Source: Salarias fasciatus (Eukaryota; Chordata; Actinopteri; Blenniiformes; Blenniidae). From it: a DNA stretch of 64,000 nucleotides. A model generated the notes under the pieces. It ran no database searches. It was not told the DNA's origin and worked only from the letters and a program-made list of their open reading frames with translations. Shown here one piece after another: positions 21,434 through 33,030 of the stretch. Where the stretch lies: positions 22,300,431-22,364,430 of the forward strand of contig NC_043754.1 in the NCBI RefSeq assembly GCF_902148845.1, read 5' to 3'. Each line of letters begins with the position of its first letter. Positions within the stretch are counted from its first letter, which is position 1. Position numbers and translations under genes: made by a program.

Positions 21434-24400
21434 GTGGAGCAGGAGGAGAGTGAGGGGACATTTAATCCTGAGGGTCACAGCGAGGACAGTCTGCTGTCCT
21501 TGGATCACGCTGGGACCTTTAAAGACATCAAGGACCATCAGGAGTATCTGAAGTCCAGAAAGCCAGCTGAGCCAGTACTGTCTGAAGGGGATAATGTTGT
21601 GGGCTTTGGGGTCAGAGCCACAGACACCTGGCAGGAGATCTGGGACACCGGGGCTGATGGGTATGCTGCCTTCATCCTGAGTCCCAAGTGTGTAAAAAAC
21701 AGCAAGGTGTCCCGCCTGCAGCAGTACCTCCTAAAGCAGCAGCGTGCTCAGCAGTCCCAGCCTCTGCAGAGGCCAAGCCCACCTGGTGACAGTCTGAGTG
21801 TGTACACTGCTGTCTAAATATGAGATATTTTAGTCAGCATTTTGTGAGTATGATCTAAACAATGGTTTTCTCTTTCTATTAACTCGTAGTGATGGAGGAC
21901 GAAGAGGAGCTTAAACAGGAGATGCTGAAGATCTCTCCTTCCAAATATAGAGGTAACTTAGGAGAGTTAGAGTCATGTGACTCACCAGTCCAGTGTTTTG
22001 TTTTTCCTGTGTCTCTCTCTGTGTTCAGCTCCCTCAGAGTCAGCCAGCAGCCACACAGCTGTGCCCTCCCTCACAGGTCGACCTCGTCAGGTCTCAAATG
22101 GGTTCACTTCCTGATCCAGATGTTCAGTGTGTTCGTTTGGCCTCGTTCTGGCTTGTTCTGCTGCATGCGTTCTCTCGTTCTTCTGTTATACTAAGAGCAT
22201 GCAATTCAACAAGAAAGGTAAGTGTTTCTGCATGCTTCATACCTGGATCTGAAAGATGAGGTATGTGAAATGCATTTGTATATCATATCTTGTCCTGCCC
22301 TCACACTCCGTTGTGAGGCAGGTAGTTAACCAATGTTCAGAAACCACACAGTGGTCTTTAATAATCACTGATCAAATGGTAAAAGTGCAATAAAACAAAC
22401 AGACATAGCATCAGAGCTTGGTGAATAATAAACAAGCATGCTACCGCTAGCTTACGACTAATTAGCGTATATGCTAACACTACAAATAAACACATTTTCA
22501 GAAGCACTACTGATATCAAACATTTCAAAACACAAAATAACACTCAGTGCAACGTCTATACATCATATTTATCAACTTACAGGCTGTGCTGGCCCCAAGA
22601 TACAGTGTAGAAGACACAGAAGACCCGTTCTTCTCTCTCTCGGTTGGACAGGAAGTAAGCGGCGAGACTTCCGGTTTGATTTCAAAATAAAAACGAACCA
22701 TAAAGAACACGAAAATGTAATTCACCTCACACAGCAGTATCTGGGCTGGCTCATGAGGAGCCAGAACATATCTTGAATTCATTTATTATTATATTTTTCT
22801 TTGTGTGTTTTGTCTTGGTTGTTAAAATTACCACTCTTATTGACACAAGTTTTCAATGAATCTCATTACATAAAATTTATTTTTTGCAATCGATCTTGTT
22901 TGTTTGGGACCAGAGAGAAAGACAGTTGCTCCTGTCCCTGCTGTTAGCACATGGCCCAGGACAGCTGACTCCAGCACAGGTTAGTCAGACGCTTCCTTTT
23001 ATGTATCTAATGTCATTTTACATCACATAATCTTTATACTCTTTTTTTACATATATATATATATATACAAACTTAGCCACATTCAAGCCTTCTCTTCCAG
23101 TTCCTCCTCAGCTGTTGGCTATTGCTTCACAGCTTGGCGTTGATGAACAGCAACCAGCTCCTACACAAGGTAAGGCAGAGACACACAGGATGGCTGTGGC
23201 TGTATTTGCTTTGTATCATTTTAGACAGTTTATACATTGGTTACTTTAAAATGCTTCCACAATGCTGGCTACATGTGATAAAATGTTAATTTTATTCAAA
23301 GTGAAATTGACAGACATGCATGAAAACCTTATATTTTCAGTATGTTTTCATTCTCCTTCCAGCCCCTGAAGCTCCACTCACTGTCCACCACCCCCCAGCT
23401 TCAGGGGATCCTGACATCGCCCACTGGAAGTGCTCTCACCAGCAGAAGATCTGGATGAGGATGGAGCTGCAGACTCCAGGACTGTGGCCTGGTTCTGTCC
23501 CGGGATGAGTTCCCTTTTCCTTGTGGCTCCATCCTCCTCAGCCTGATACAGCCACAGAGCTCCCCTCTCCTGAACATTTCCAGCTCCATCCGGTTTATAT
23601 TTGGAAGCCCAAAAATAAAATTATGGAGAGGCAGCGAAATAATGACACCCTGCCCTGTCTGCACAGCTGCACAAGTCCTCAGGTAGTTTCTTCTGGAGTG
23701 GGTCAGCCTCAAGTCATCATCAAGTCATCATTGGCATCAGCGGGCAGTACTATATTTTTGAATCCAGACTTACCTGCAAAGTCTGCAGAAAGTACTGGCA
23801 TGCTGACAACCCCAAGTGGCTCGAGAAACTACCGAAACGCTTCAACACAGTTGTGCCTGCTTTCATCACCTACAAGAAGGCCGTATGTAAGTCAGTGATG
23901 GGCGAGCTGCGGAGGAGCGGGAGGTCGCCTGAGGACATGGCCAAGCAGTTGTTGGAGGGGCTGCATCTTAAGTGTGAGCGGGCACAGCTGGCTTATCTCC
24001 TCAGTGTGCAGAACATCTGGGATGCTGAGGCTGGAGTCTATGGCCAGAGAACCATCACAGCCCATCTGAGGCAGAGGGAAGAGCCAACGGCAATCGGGGG
24101 ATATGGAGTCTGATGGATGGGCTGGAGTGTCTGTTTCCTCCATTCCCTGGTGGACTGCCTGGTCCCGGAGGACCAGCGGCAGGAGCAGCTCTTCACGCTG
24201 CTGCTGCAGGCCACATGTGGTCAGCTGCTGAGGTCAGACCACACTTGTAAAGTGGCAAGAAAGGTGGTGCTTTCTTCTGGCACAATGTCATCTTATGCTG
24301 TGATGAGTGAGCACCGGACCGTTCTCACTGGGTCATGCTGCAGTGGGAGTGTGAGCGCTCTCTGGGTCCCATGTACGAGGGCCTGGCTTCAGCTCAGGAT

Positions 24401-25548
24401 CCAGGAGCGTCTTCTGTGGGACAGCTGGAGAACCACAGATGCTGTTGTAGCAGAGGCCACTTCTGGTGAACTCACCAATGTCTCTGCATCCAGACTCAAG
24501 TTCAACAAGAACATCAGCGTGAAGTTGGACTTGTTTCACTGTATGTGACGTCTCACCAGGGAGTGTGAGTCAGAGCTCCGTCCTCTCTACAGCTAGTTCT
24601 GCCAGTTCCTCTCTGCTGCCTTTGTTGTTGTGGACCAGGATGACCTAAGGAAGCTGAGAGAGGCCGACACTTTCTGTGGGATCCCTCCACCAAATCCCAC
24701 CAAGCAGCACGTCCCAGAGCACTGCAGGACCAAGGTACCTCAAACTACCAGGTGTGGAGCTGCCAGCTGTTTTCCACCCTCTGCTCATTGCAGACCTGAA
24801 CGCCTCTTCCCTGCAGGTGACTGGAAAAGAGAAGTACCCGGCACTGAAGACACCTCAGCAGGACACGGGGGAGATTCGGACTGCAGTATGTGGAGCCTAG
24901 CTGCCGCCCGGTTGTCTTTAACTGGGATAAGATGGAGGTTGGAGCCACTGGAGAGGTTGTAGTTGCAGCTGTGCTTCCCTCTGCTTCCCAGGATCCCCCT
25001 TGTGCCAATCCAGTGTCGCCTCACAAAACTGAGACAGGTATTAATTTTATTATTAAACAAATTGAAAATGCTGGTTTAGAGGATAAAGACAGAACAAACA
25101 TGTAAATTACGTGACTTTTTACTGCATATTCAACACTGATATATGATATTATTGCCATCACAGACCTGCCAGGACTGGCCTGGAGCAGCTCCTCGGGCCA
25201 CCTGTACTGGACCAGTTAAAGCCGGAGGCCTGATTCATGTGCTGGACCACAGTCGGTGGACACAGGAGATGAAGAATGCCATTGATGGTCTGCTGGTGAA
25301 GCACCGTGGGACAAAGGACATGTTGAGGAAGGTTGATGCTGAGTATGCGTCCATGGTGCAAAGTACCTGCACTGACCCCAACAGCCTTCTTCATCCCACA
25401 ACATGGCAGCATATCTCTAGATCTGTGAAACACCAGGCCAAGTTGAAAAACACCCACTCTGTCCTGAACAGCAGCTCAGAGGAGGAGGTCTCTACACAGC
25501 AGCTCTGGAACAGTCTGACCACAGGCAGTCAGACCACCATACTTTAAT
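21434..25548 (+). pseudogene. Decayed multi-exon gene of a teleost multi-copy family (DUF6729-like)
   Basis: Function is unknown. Pieces in order: 21434-21817 (ATDTWQEIWDTGADGYAAFI, LQQYLLKQQRAQ); short exon-like blocks near 21893-21950, 22911-22979 and 23099-23168 with GT/AG edges; 23363-23510 (WKCSHQQKIWM); 23742-24113 (TCKVCRKYWHADNPKWLEKL, then FITYKKAVCKSVMGELRRSG); 24117-24548 (KVARKVVLSSGTMSSYAVM, NKNISVKLDLFHCM); 24590-24735; 24738-25080 (GVELPAVFHPLLIADLN); and 25143-25548 (HVLDHSRWTQEMKNAIDGLL, NSLLHPTTWQHISRSVKH). From memory the family keeps a long central part that is missing at about 24735, and the frame changes several times, so this copy is probably dead. The CxxC...H pattern suggests metal binding. 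The family label is recalled, not checked. Confidence 0.6.
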
Positions 25549-26804
25549 GTCCATTTAACAGGCTTTATTGAGTTTACAAAACCATCTAAAGAATAATGCA
25601 GGATGGCACAAATCAGTCAAAGACTGTGTTCACCCAGTCACACACACACACACACACACACATACACATTCATTATTCAACCCAAATTGTATAAATTGTA
25701 AACATTTTTATGTCTTTATATCCTCTTTTGTTGTTAAAACAAAGTTAGTTTATCATGTTTTATTGTTGTTTAAACAGAAACGTTTGCTGTCAGTCCAGGG
25801 CGAGCACGGCCCCACAATACCCGCCCATGCAGCCGGGACTGCTGAGGCCAACATAAAGAGCATTAACAGTAGTCCAGTCTGGAACTGATGAAAGCATGGG
25901 TCGTCTTTCCCAGATCCCTGTGGCACCCCACAAGGGAGGGAAGCACAAGAGGAGTAGAGGTCACCAATCCAAACACTGAGGACTCGCACTGGACGCCTCT
26001 ACAGATTCTGCCACTGAAGCAGGGTCCAAACAGCCCTCACATTCACACTGGCTGTCCTGGAGTTCCTGGGAAGGACATCTACTGTCCCTCAAAGCTGCTC
26101 TCTCTGTACAGGGACCAGGGGTCCACCAAGGAACTGTCGTAGATGGACTTCCAAAGGTCTGCCTTCTCTGAGGCTGAGAGGGACAGAGGGACCAGTGATG
26201 ATTCATTGGTCACACTGGACTGAGTATTGTCATGGCCATTACCATTATCATTTATTTTTTGTGTAAATATTTTCAATTTCTGTAAATATCGTACAAGAGT
26301 TTATTTAAATGGGATGTTTTGGGAAGCTAAATGTGCATAAAATCAGTTTGTGCTTGTTTTTTCTCTCTTTCTTATTGTAAATATTTTTATTTACCAAACT
26401 ACAGTATTATGTATTTGAGCTTGTATGCTGTAAAGTGCTGAGTGTTGTGTGTAGCCTATACTTTCACAGTTATGTACCGTCTCACTACAAATTCTTTAAA
26501 TCTCTTGGTTGTTTTATTTTTTCCCTTTAAATTTGGTTATCATTGTCTTTTATTACAGTAAATTGATTTAATGTATTAATATGAAGCTTGCAATCTTTTT
26601 TAATTATTCAACAGATACACATTAGTCTGTACTCAGTCCTCATTAATAACAAGGCCACAACTGTGAAGTGTTGAAAGAGGCAATCACGTTAACAATTACT
26701 ACCTCTTCATAAAGTGGTTGCATGGTCTTTAAAGTGATCGATAATGTGTGCAATCATTTCATAATAGATGAAAGCTTGAAACACACAGCTGAAAGCTTGT
26801 AGCA

Positions 26805-26876
26805 TGACTGCCCTGACGGGAATCAAACCCACACACCACTGCCAGGTGCTCTACAGCTGTACACAGCCAGCCTGTT
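26805..26876 (-). repeat. tRNA-like segment, probably SINE-derived
   Basis: On the minus strand a B-box-like ggtttgattccc sits about 35 bases after an A-box-like tgtagagcacctgg. No clean cloverleaf or acceptor stem could be drawn by eye, so it is more likely a tRNA-derived repeat than a tRNA gene. Confidence 0.3.
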
Positions 26877-27689
26877 ACTCATAGAATTTATAGAATTCTT
26901 TGTAATTTAAAGTGAATATTATTTCTTCTTCTTCCCATGTAACTGAGCTTAGTCAGAGGGCAGAGTAGGGACGGGTGAAGGAGAGTCCCAATCACCCTAA
27001 GTAGAGCTGATTCCCATCAGGGCAACGAGCTCCACCCCGGCACCGCAGGTGAAACCAATCTGCAATCAGGTTCTGCTCACAGCCTGGCACCGCCCACCGG
27101 AAACCAAGACAAACAACACAAGACAAGCTCGCAGACACCGCTGTGGCTGCAGAGGAGCAGAGCATGTCCAAAAGATGAAGGAGACTGATGGAAGATTGGA
27201 AAAAATCATAATGAGCCCCTCATTGCAGTCAGCTGTATTGTACCTGGAAGAGAATTAAAACATGCAGGAAGTTGCCCTTCAAAGACGGGTTCAACACAAG
27301 AAATAACTCCCATTTAAATCCTGAATTCATTCCTCTATGTAGCCAGTGATAGTTTTCTGTAATTATTGTCTAAATTTTTTTTCAAGGTATGCCAAGGAGC
27401 ACACTTGTTAAAATAACCGACAGACATGCGCCTCTCCACAAATATTAATTTACAGCCATTTATTGTTTTTGTAATATTTTTAAAATTAATTCTCTCAAAT
27501 TAAAAACTGGTTTCTGTTTTTATGCACATTCCAGTCTATAAATAACATGTATTTTATTTTCAAAATAATAATCACAATAATGTCAAAATAATTTCTAATA
27601 TATTTCAATTTATACATGATTTATTGCTTCTGCTTTGACCATCAAATCATCAGGAATTAAGACGCCTTGTGTTTTATTGATCCATCTCT

Positions 27690-27744
27690 CGATCCAGTGT
27701 CACTAAAGGAGAAGCTCTTTAATTAACGGGCAAGGCATTGAAAA
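27690..27744 (+). repeat. 55-bp direct repeat, copy A
   Basis: Begins cgatccagtgtcactaaagg and ends caaggcattgaaaa. It recurs at 28940-28994 with one mismatch. No known family. Confidence 0.85.
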
Positions 27745-28239
27745 TGATCTGTACAGATGCAGCTACTGCACCACCCGCCAGATACATCCACCGACTCGAC
27801 TCCACCTGCTCTGATGATCCTGGCAGGTGGAGGAACCAGAGGGAGGAGGAACTATCAACCTTCAGGACTGAAATCCATCCCTTGGTTAATTTCAGTCATT
27901 AAACAAAATTAGTTTAAAACATGATCTGAGTCCAGAATTAATGTTCAATGTAAAAAATAACCAAAAGAGGAACTTCTCTGTTGAACAGTGGTAACATTTT
28001 GTTAAACAAAAAGCAGTACAAGTAATGTAAATATATACATGGACAGTTAAATAATTCTAAAGAAGAATTCAGCTGGTTTTATGAGTCAGCTCCATTTTGA
28101 CATAAATGGGAGTGTCGAAGTGAAGTAAAAATCTGACCAATTACAGAAGACTTAACGATCACCCAGCCGAAGAAAATTCTCGCAGGACAAGGAGGCCAGG
28201 CAACTGAACTTTGTTCGGCTGCTCAGGAGGATGAATAGG

Positions 28240-28497
28240 CCTCCAAAGTTACCTATATATTTGGAAGGACAGAGCTTCAGTAACTCCTGTTAAAGCTCCT
28301 CCTCGTCCTCCATCACTACAGTTTAAAAGTAAGAGAAAACCATTACTGGGTCACACTCACAAAATGCTAACTAAAATATCTCATATCTTGCTGTTTTTTG
28401 CACACTTGGTACTCAAGATGAAGGCAGCGTATCCATCAGCTCTGGTGTCCCAGATCTTCTGCCAGATATCAGGGGCTCTGACCCCAAAACCCCATAT
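28240..28497 (-). pseudogene. Second, inverted fragment of the DUF6729-like family
   Basis: The minus strand reads WGFGVRAPDIWQKIWDTRAD and GYAAFILSTKCAKNSK, followed by intron and next-exon sequence matching 21820-21965. It therefore keeps an intron and is not a processed copy. Relative to 21711-21813, the stretch encoding LQQYLLKQQRAQ is absent. It abuts an L1-like RT frame at about 28497. Confidence 0.75.
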
Positions 28498-28939
28498 TGC
28501 CCCATTCAGACAGTACTGGTGTCCACTGCCCCCTTTATTGTTTGTTTTAGCCATTGAGCTTCTGGCTATCTGGCTGAGATCCGAGGAGAGATATGAGGGC
28601 ATTTCACAATCATAAACGGTCACTTTATGTTGATGACCTACTTCTCTTTGTGTTCAACCCTTCTACATCACTCCCTGTAATCCTAAATATTATTAAACAA
28701 TTTAGTCAGGAGTCAGGGCTCAAACCAAGCATCGGAAAGAGTGAGTTATTGACAATTAACAATTTAGTAGGCAAATTCTAAAATGATATAGCTCCTTTTA
28801 AATGGGTGGACCAATTCTTAAAATATGTGGCTATTTTTACCACTGGATCCCTGGCAAACACATTTACAAGTAGTTTTTTTCCCCTTTGCTTAAGAAAACT
28901 TGAAAAGATCAGAAGAAATTGTCTACATTGCTCCTGTTT

Positions 28940-28994
28940 CGATCCAGTGTCACTAAATGAGAAGCTCTTTAATTAACGGGCAAGGCATTGAAAA
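28940..28994 (+). repeat. 55-bp direct repeat, copy B, inside the L1 relic
   Basis: One mismatch to 27690-27744. It interrupts the L1 reading between LHCSC and the part leading to TTVLPMFLYL, so it is an insertion into the LINE. Confidence 0.8.
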
Positions 28995-29265
28995 CTTAGT
29001 CAAAACAACTGTCCTCCCTATGTTCCTTTATCTACTTGTGTTAATTTCAAATATTTTTTTCCCCTAAAAAGATTAATTTCACAGTTTCTTTGGGGCAATA
29101 TGCAAAAAAATATACTACAGCTTCCCAAACGTTTTGGGGGGCTTGCCCTTCCCAACTTTCTACATTATTATTGAGCAGCCAACATTCAGAGACTCTTATA
29201 CTGGACTGATAAAATTAAAATTAATATTAACCAGCCTGGTTGGGTCCAAATGGAACTTGCAGGAG

Positions 29266-29628
29266 CCTGCACGTCCTCCCTGATTCCCCTGTGTCTCCCT
29301 CTCCTCTTGTGTCTTGTTCTCCCTCCCTGTCTCACCTCACCTCCTTGTACAGATCATCCAATTAAGCTGTTGTTGTTCTCCTCCCCTTCCTTCCGTGGGC
29401 ATTTATACCGCCCAGCCTGTCTGCCCAGTGCCATATGTGCGTGACTTGTTGTTGTCATCCCACCCTTCCCTGTGTTTCAGATTACCAGATTGTTTTTTTA
29501 CCCTGCCTGTTCTTCGACTTGCCTTTCTCTGCCTCCCTTGGATTTGTTTGCCTGACCAATAAAATCTCTCTTTAACGGGACTGCTGTCTCTGAGGTCTGC
29601 ATTTGAGTCCTCATCGGTCCTGACGATT
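29266..29628 (+). mobile_element. Possible solo LTR inserted in the L1 relic (fossil)
   Basis: A pyrimidine-rich block interrupts the L1 frame. ttgca occurs on both sides, a 5-bp duplication of LTR-element size. An aataaa signal lies near its 3' end, about 60 bases before the junction, as in an LTR. It lacks clear TG...CA ends and carries no coding part, so the call is tentative. Confidence 0.35.
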
Positions 29629-30240
29629 GCAAAACCTGCTTTTCACCTTTGGAGTGCTGGAGGCATCATATCTATCAAAAAGCTCTATTACAATGATACC
29701 TTCTTGTCCTTCACTGATTTAGAAACTAACTTTAAATTCCCAAACTCTCATCTTCTTCATTTCTTTCAAATTAGGAACTTTGTTCAGAAAATTTACGCTG
29801 ATTTTCCAAGTCTTCCATCACAGACACAAGAGGATATTCTTCTCACAGTAAAAACTAATCAAAGAAGGCCAATTTCTCACATTTCTAAAATTATGGACTC
29901 CACTATTTCAGTTTTTCCTCAACAAACAAGGGAATCTTGAGAGACTTGGGGCACATTGATGATGAGCGATGTGACCACATCCTAGAACTAGTCCACAACT
30001 TTGTGCCCGGTATGGTCTGAAACAATATAAACGTATTCAAAACATTATTGTACTAATTCTATATTGTCTAAGATTTATTCAGACGTGGCAGATGCTTGTC
30101 CTCGGTGTACACAATCTCCTGCAGATGTCATTCATATGTTTTGGTCATGTTCAGACTTAATAGATTTTTGGACTAAAATATTTAACAGACTTATACGACT
30201 AACCATACTGAAGCTTGTGCACACCCTCTTTCAGCCATTT

Positions 30241-31610
30241 TTGGTGTTGCACATGGCACCACCTTAACAGCTGAAGCACCACACTCCATGGCCTTTTGCA
30301 CCAGGCTTGCCAGGCGCATGGTCTTGCTTAATTAGAAACAGGCCACACCCCATGTTTTGACAGATGGGTCAAGGAGGTTCTATATATAATCTAAAACTGT
30401 AGAGGCTGAGAGTTTCCCTCACACGATCTTTGGAGAAATGTTGTAAAGCTTGGGAGCCCTTGCTCTCCCTCATAGACTCACTGGATGTTGTAGCTGATGA
30501 GTCAAACGTCTTGAGTCCTTCTGATCTACAGTGTGAATATCTGCCAATTAAACCAAAGTAGGTTTTTATGTATTGTTTGTTTATCCTTTTGTCTGTGACA
30601 CAGTCTCAGGATCTGGGGTGTCTACCAGGAGACTGAAAAGGTGTATGGGTGGAGGGAGAAAAAAAAAAAGCTGAGTCCAGTCATCTGTTTTTCTAATGCA
30701 TATCATCAAAGCTTAATAAAAAAAAATTAAAAAAAAAAAAAAGAACTTCCCTTACTCTCCTCCTGCTCCACTTGAACTGGAGAGGTAGATGGCATACCCT
30801 TAGTCATTCTCAAAGAGCCAACGAAAAGTTTGTCTTTTACATTTGCCAAAACAGAGGACATATTCCCCCATGACCTCCTGTTGGTCTGTCCCGTCTCCTC
30901 CACGCTGGGTAACTGTTGTCAGGGCGTTCGCCCTCACAACCTGCTGGCTCTGTGCAGGGAAGACGGGGAGGGTCTCCTCTTTAGCTCCATGGCCGCCTCT
31001 GAAGGATCCTTTCGGAGATGCCAGAAGGACCCCTCCTGAAGGAAACTCCGTCTTCCCAGGAAGAAACTAAAGCTCTTCATTTATTTCTTAACAAAAACAT
31101 TTCTAACATTGCTTCTTACCGGTCATATATGGCATAACGCCTACTGTTGTACAACACCGATAAGAAATAAACAGTATTTGTTGTGTGTCTTTGTCAACAG
31201 TGATGTGTTTTATTCTCTCCAGTGGCCAGTCCAGATCATGGACAGAGCTTTTGATTAGAAAAAAAAAAAAAAAATACATTGAAATTGATTCCACACTAAA
31301 GTGATTTCATACCACTATACAATATTACGTGGTTTACAGTAAATGTGCTTGCTGCGAGCTCACCCCACTTCCTCGTCCATTCAAACAGCCCCGGAGCCCC
31401 GGTGAGTCGACACCTTTCAAACTTGGTGATACACCCACCACCACGATGCTGCACGTCACCTGTGCTACATCACAATCACCCATATGGCTCCTACAAACCA
31501 GCCCCTAATTATTATACACAGCAATTATCCAATCACCAAGATGTAGGAGACAAACCTGTACAATACCATAATGAAATAACTCAAACCAACCACCACTAAT
31601 CCCAGTCCAT
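30241..31610 (+). other. Unassigned stretch
   Basis: Bases 30370-30560 have a tatata box-like motif followed by an attaaa, vaguely LTR-like. A-runs lie at about 30660-30745. The frame at 30830-31070 (HDLLLVCPVSSTL, HNLLALCREDGEG) is open but unrecognised, with no splice or start support. A 16-bp A-run lies at about 31259. Confidence 0.35.
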
Positions 31611-31613
31611 TAC

Positions 31614-33030
31614 TCAGCCCAAGTGGTCAGAAAAGTAAATATCTTTAACAATCAAAGTCAGTAGTCTTCCATATCCAGACCAAAGAGGTCCATCCAGATA
31701 TTCACAGCTCCTCTGCTTCCTGGAGAAGGCACGCTTTGGTCTAGTCAAACAACTGGTCTCAGTTATAATGTGAACTTGTTGCACAAGTCCTTCCTGGTCA
31801 GAATCAGTCTCCACAGCTCTACCAATCATCCAGGAGTTGCAAGGCGCAGACTCATCCACGATGACCACTATATCTCCTGAGACAAGATTCCATCTGGTGT
31901 GATGCCATTCCTGCTGCTCCTGAAGGGGAGGAAAGTACTCCTTCATCCAGTGTTTCCAAAGCAGATCGGCCATATATTGTACTTGCTTCCACCATCGCCT
32001 TGTATAGATGCCATTTTTGGAAAATACTCCTGGACGTAATGAGGAGTCAAGGCTTCTCAGTCAGTGGAGGCCTTGGTTATGGGGCGGCTGTTGATGGCTT
32101 CAGTTTCACACAAAATTGTATGAAGACTTTCTTCATCTAGACTCTGGGTCCTCAACACAGAGCTCAGAACTTTATGCACTGAAAGTATCAGGTGTTCCCA
32201 CACTCCATCATGATGCAATCCAGCAGGAGGATTGTAAATCCACTTGATTCCACTCTGAAGCAGAGTGTTGCGGATCTGAGCATGATTCCATGTGCTCACT
32301 CTTCTCAGTTCATGTTCAGCTCCAACGAAGTTGGTCCCATTATCTGAACGTAGCTCGAGAACATGACCCACCTTGGCGGGTGGTCGAGGTGGGTCACGGA
32401 AGCAGACTGGAGGTCTGGTTGAGGCTGGCTGTGAGCTGAACTCCCCAGCAGTGTTCCCAGGTGGATGCAGGCTGACTGCTTGGCTGATGCAAGCAGGGCG
32501 GGACAGCTTCAGGCTGAAAAAGAAGGAGAGCTGAGATAGCAGCAAGCATACAAAGGCTAACAGGAGCTGAACATGTTCTCATAGCAGCGACTTACTGGTG
32601 GAGAAAAACAGCCCGGCGTCGAGTGGCGTCACCAGCCAGGTTAAATAGGGAGAAGATCAGGTGTAGGTGATCAGTCCACTCCCCGCCACAGGTGAAGCTC
32701 ATCAGCTGATAGAACTGAACCAGCAGCTTCTGCCAACACAAACTGAGACTCACAACCACCTGAGGAGAACAGAAAGGGAGGGGGGAGGAGGAGAGACAGG
32801 GAAATACTGCCTCTATGTGGCAGCTGAGGTGGAGGATGTGACGGAGTCAGTGTCTAGTGATGATAACATTTCCAGATGCACCACTCTTGTTGTCATACAG
32901 GTAAAGGTGGCTCCACACCGCTTCACCTCTTCCCTTGACCCTCCAGGCTGCTCATCTTGAACACACTCTGGGAAATCCATTTCCATTTGCTGTTGCCAAA
33001 CTTCATCAAGTTTAGACACAGATGTTCTGT
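31614..33030 (-). mobile_element. BEL/Pao retrotransposon fragment, integrase part (fossil)
   Basis: The minus strand carries integrase-core pieces (TTRVVHLEMLSSLDTDS near 32840-32900; RSDNGTNFVGAEHELRR near 32290-32355) and the integrase C-terminal region (LWKHWMKEYFPPLQ, VDESAPCNSWMIGRAVE at 31780-31960). A block of unrelated DNA at about 32390-32810 lies between the integrase pieces. No LTRs were recognised. It is broken and old, and is not contiguous with the 18940-19935 fragment. Confidence 0.75.

Larger units (their letters stand above)
25549..28239 (+). other. Gene-poor AT-rich stretch
   Basis: A short CA array lies at about 25640-25662. Bases 25770-26250 keep short frames (CPGVPGKDIYCPSKLLSLYR) that may be a further decayed exon of the preceding gene relic. 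A tRNA-like segment lies at 26805-26876. Otherwise no gene is recognised; 27250-27660 is simply AT-rich. Confidence 0.4.
28498..30240 (+). mobile_element. L1-like LINE relic (RT and C-terminal zinc knuckle)
   Basis: Plus-strand pieces are PLLFVLAIELLAIWLR, SLYVDDLLLFVF with SGLKPSIGKSELL, LISQFLWGNMQK with KRFGGLALPNFLHYYWA, then YADFPSLPSQTQEDIL, and finally DACPRCTQSPADVIHMFWSC. The order and motifs fit the L1/Tx1 group. The frame is interrupted by the 55-bp repeat at 28940, a block at about 29266-29628 and another near 29940-30010. The 5' part, endonuclease and first ORF are missing. Confidence 0.75.

Noticed and set aside
26805-26876. A functional tRNA gene
   Set aside because: Only A- and B-box-like words are visible; no complete cloverleaf, so kept as a repeat.
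30830-31070. Frame with HDLLLVCPVSSTLGNCC as a host exon
   Set aside because: Open but short, with no start, splice support or known family; left as unassigned.
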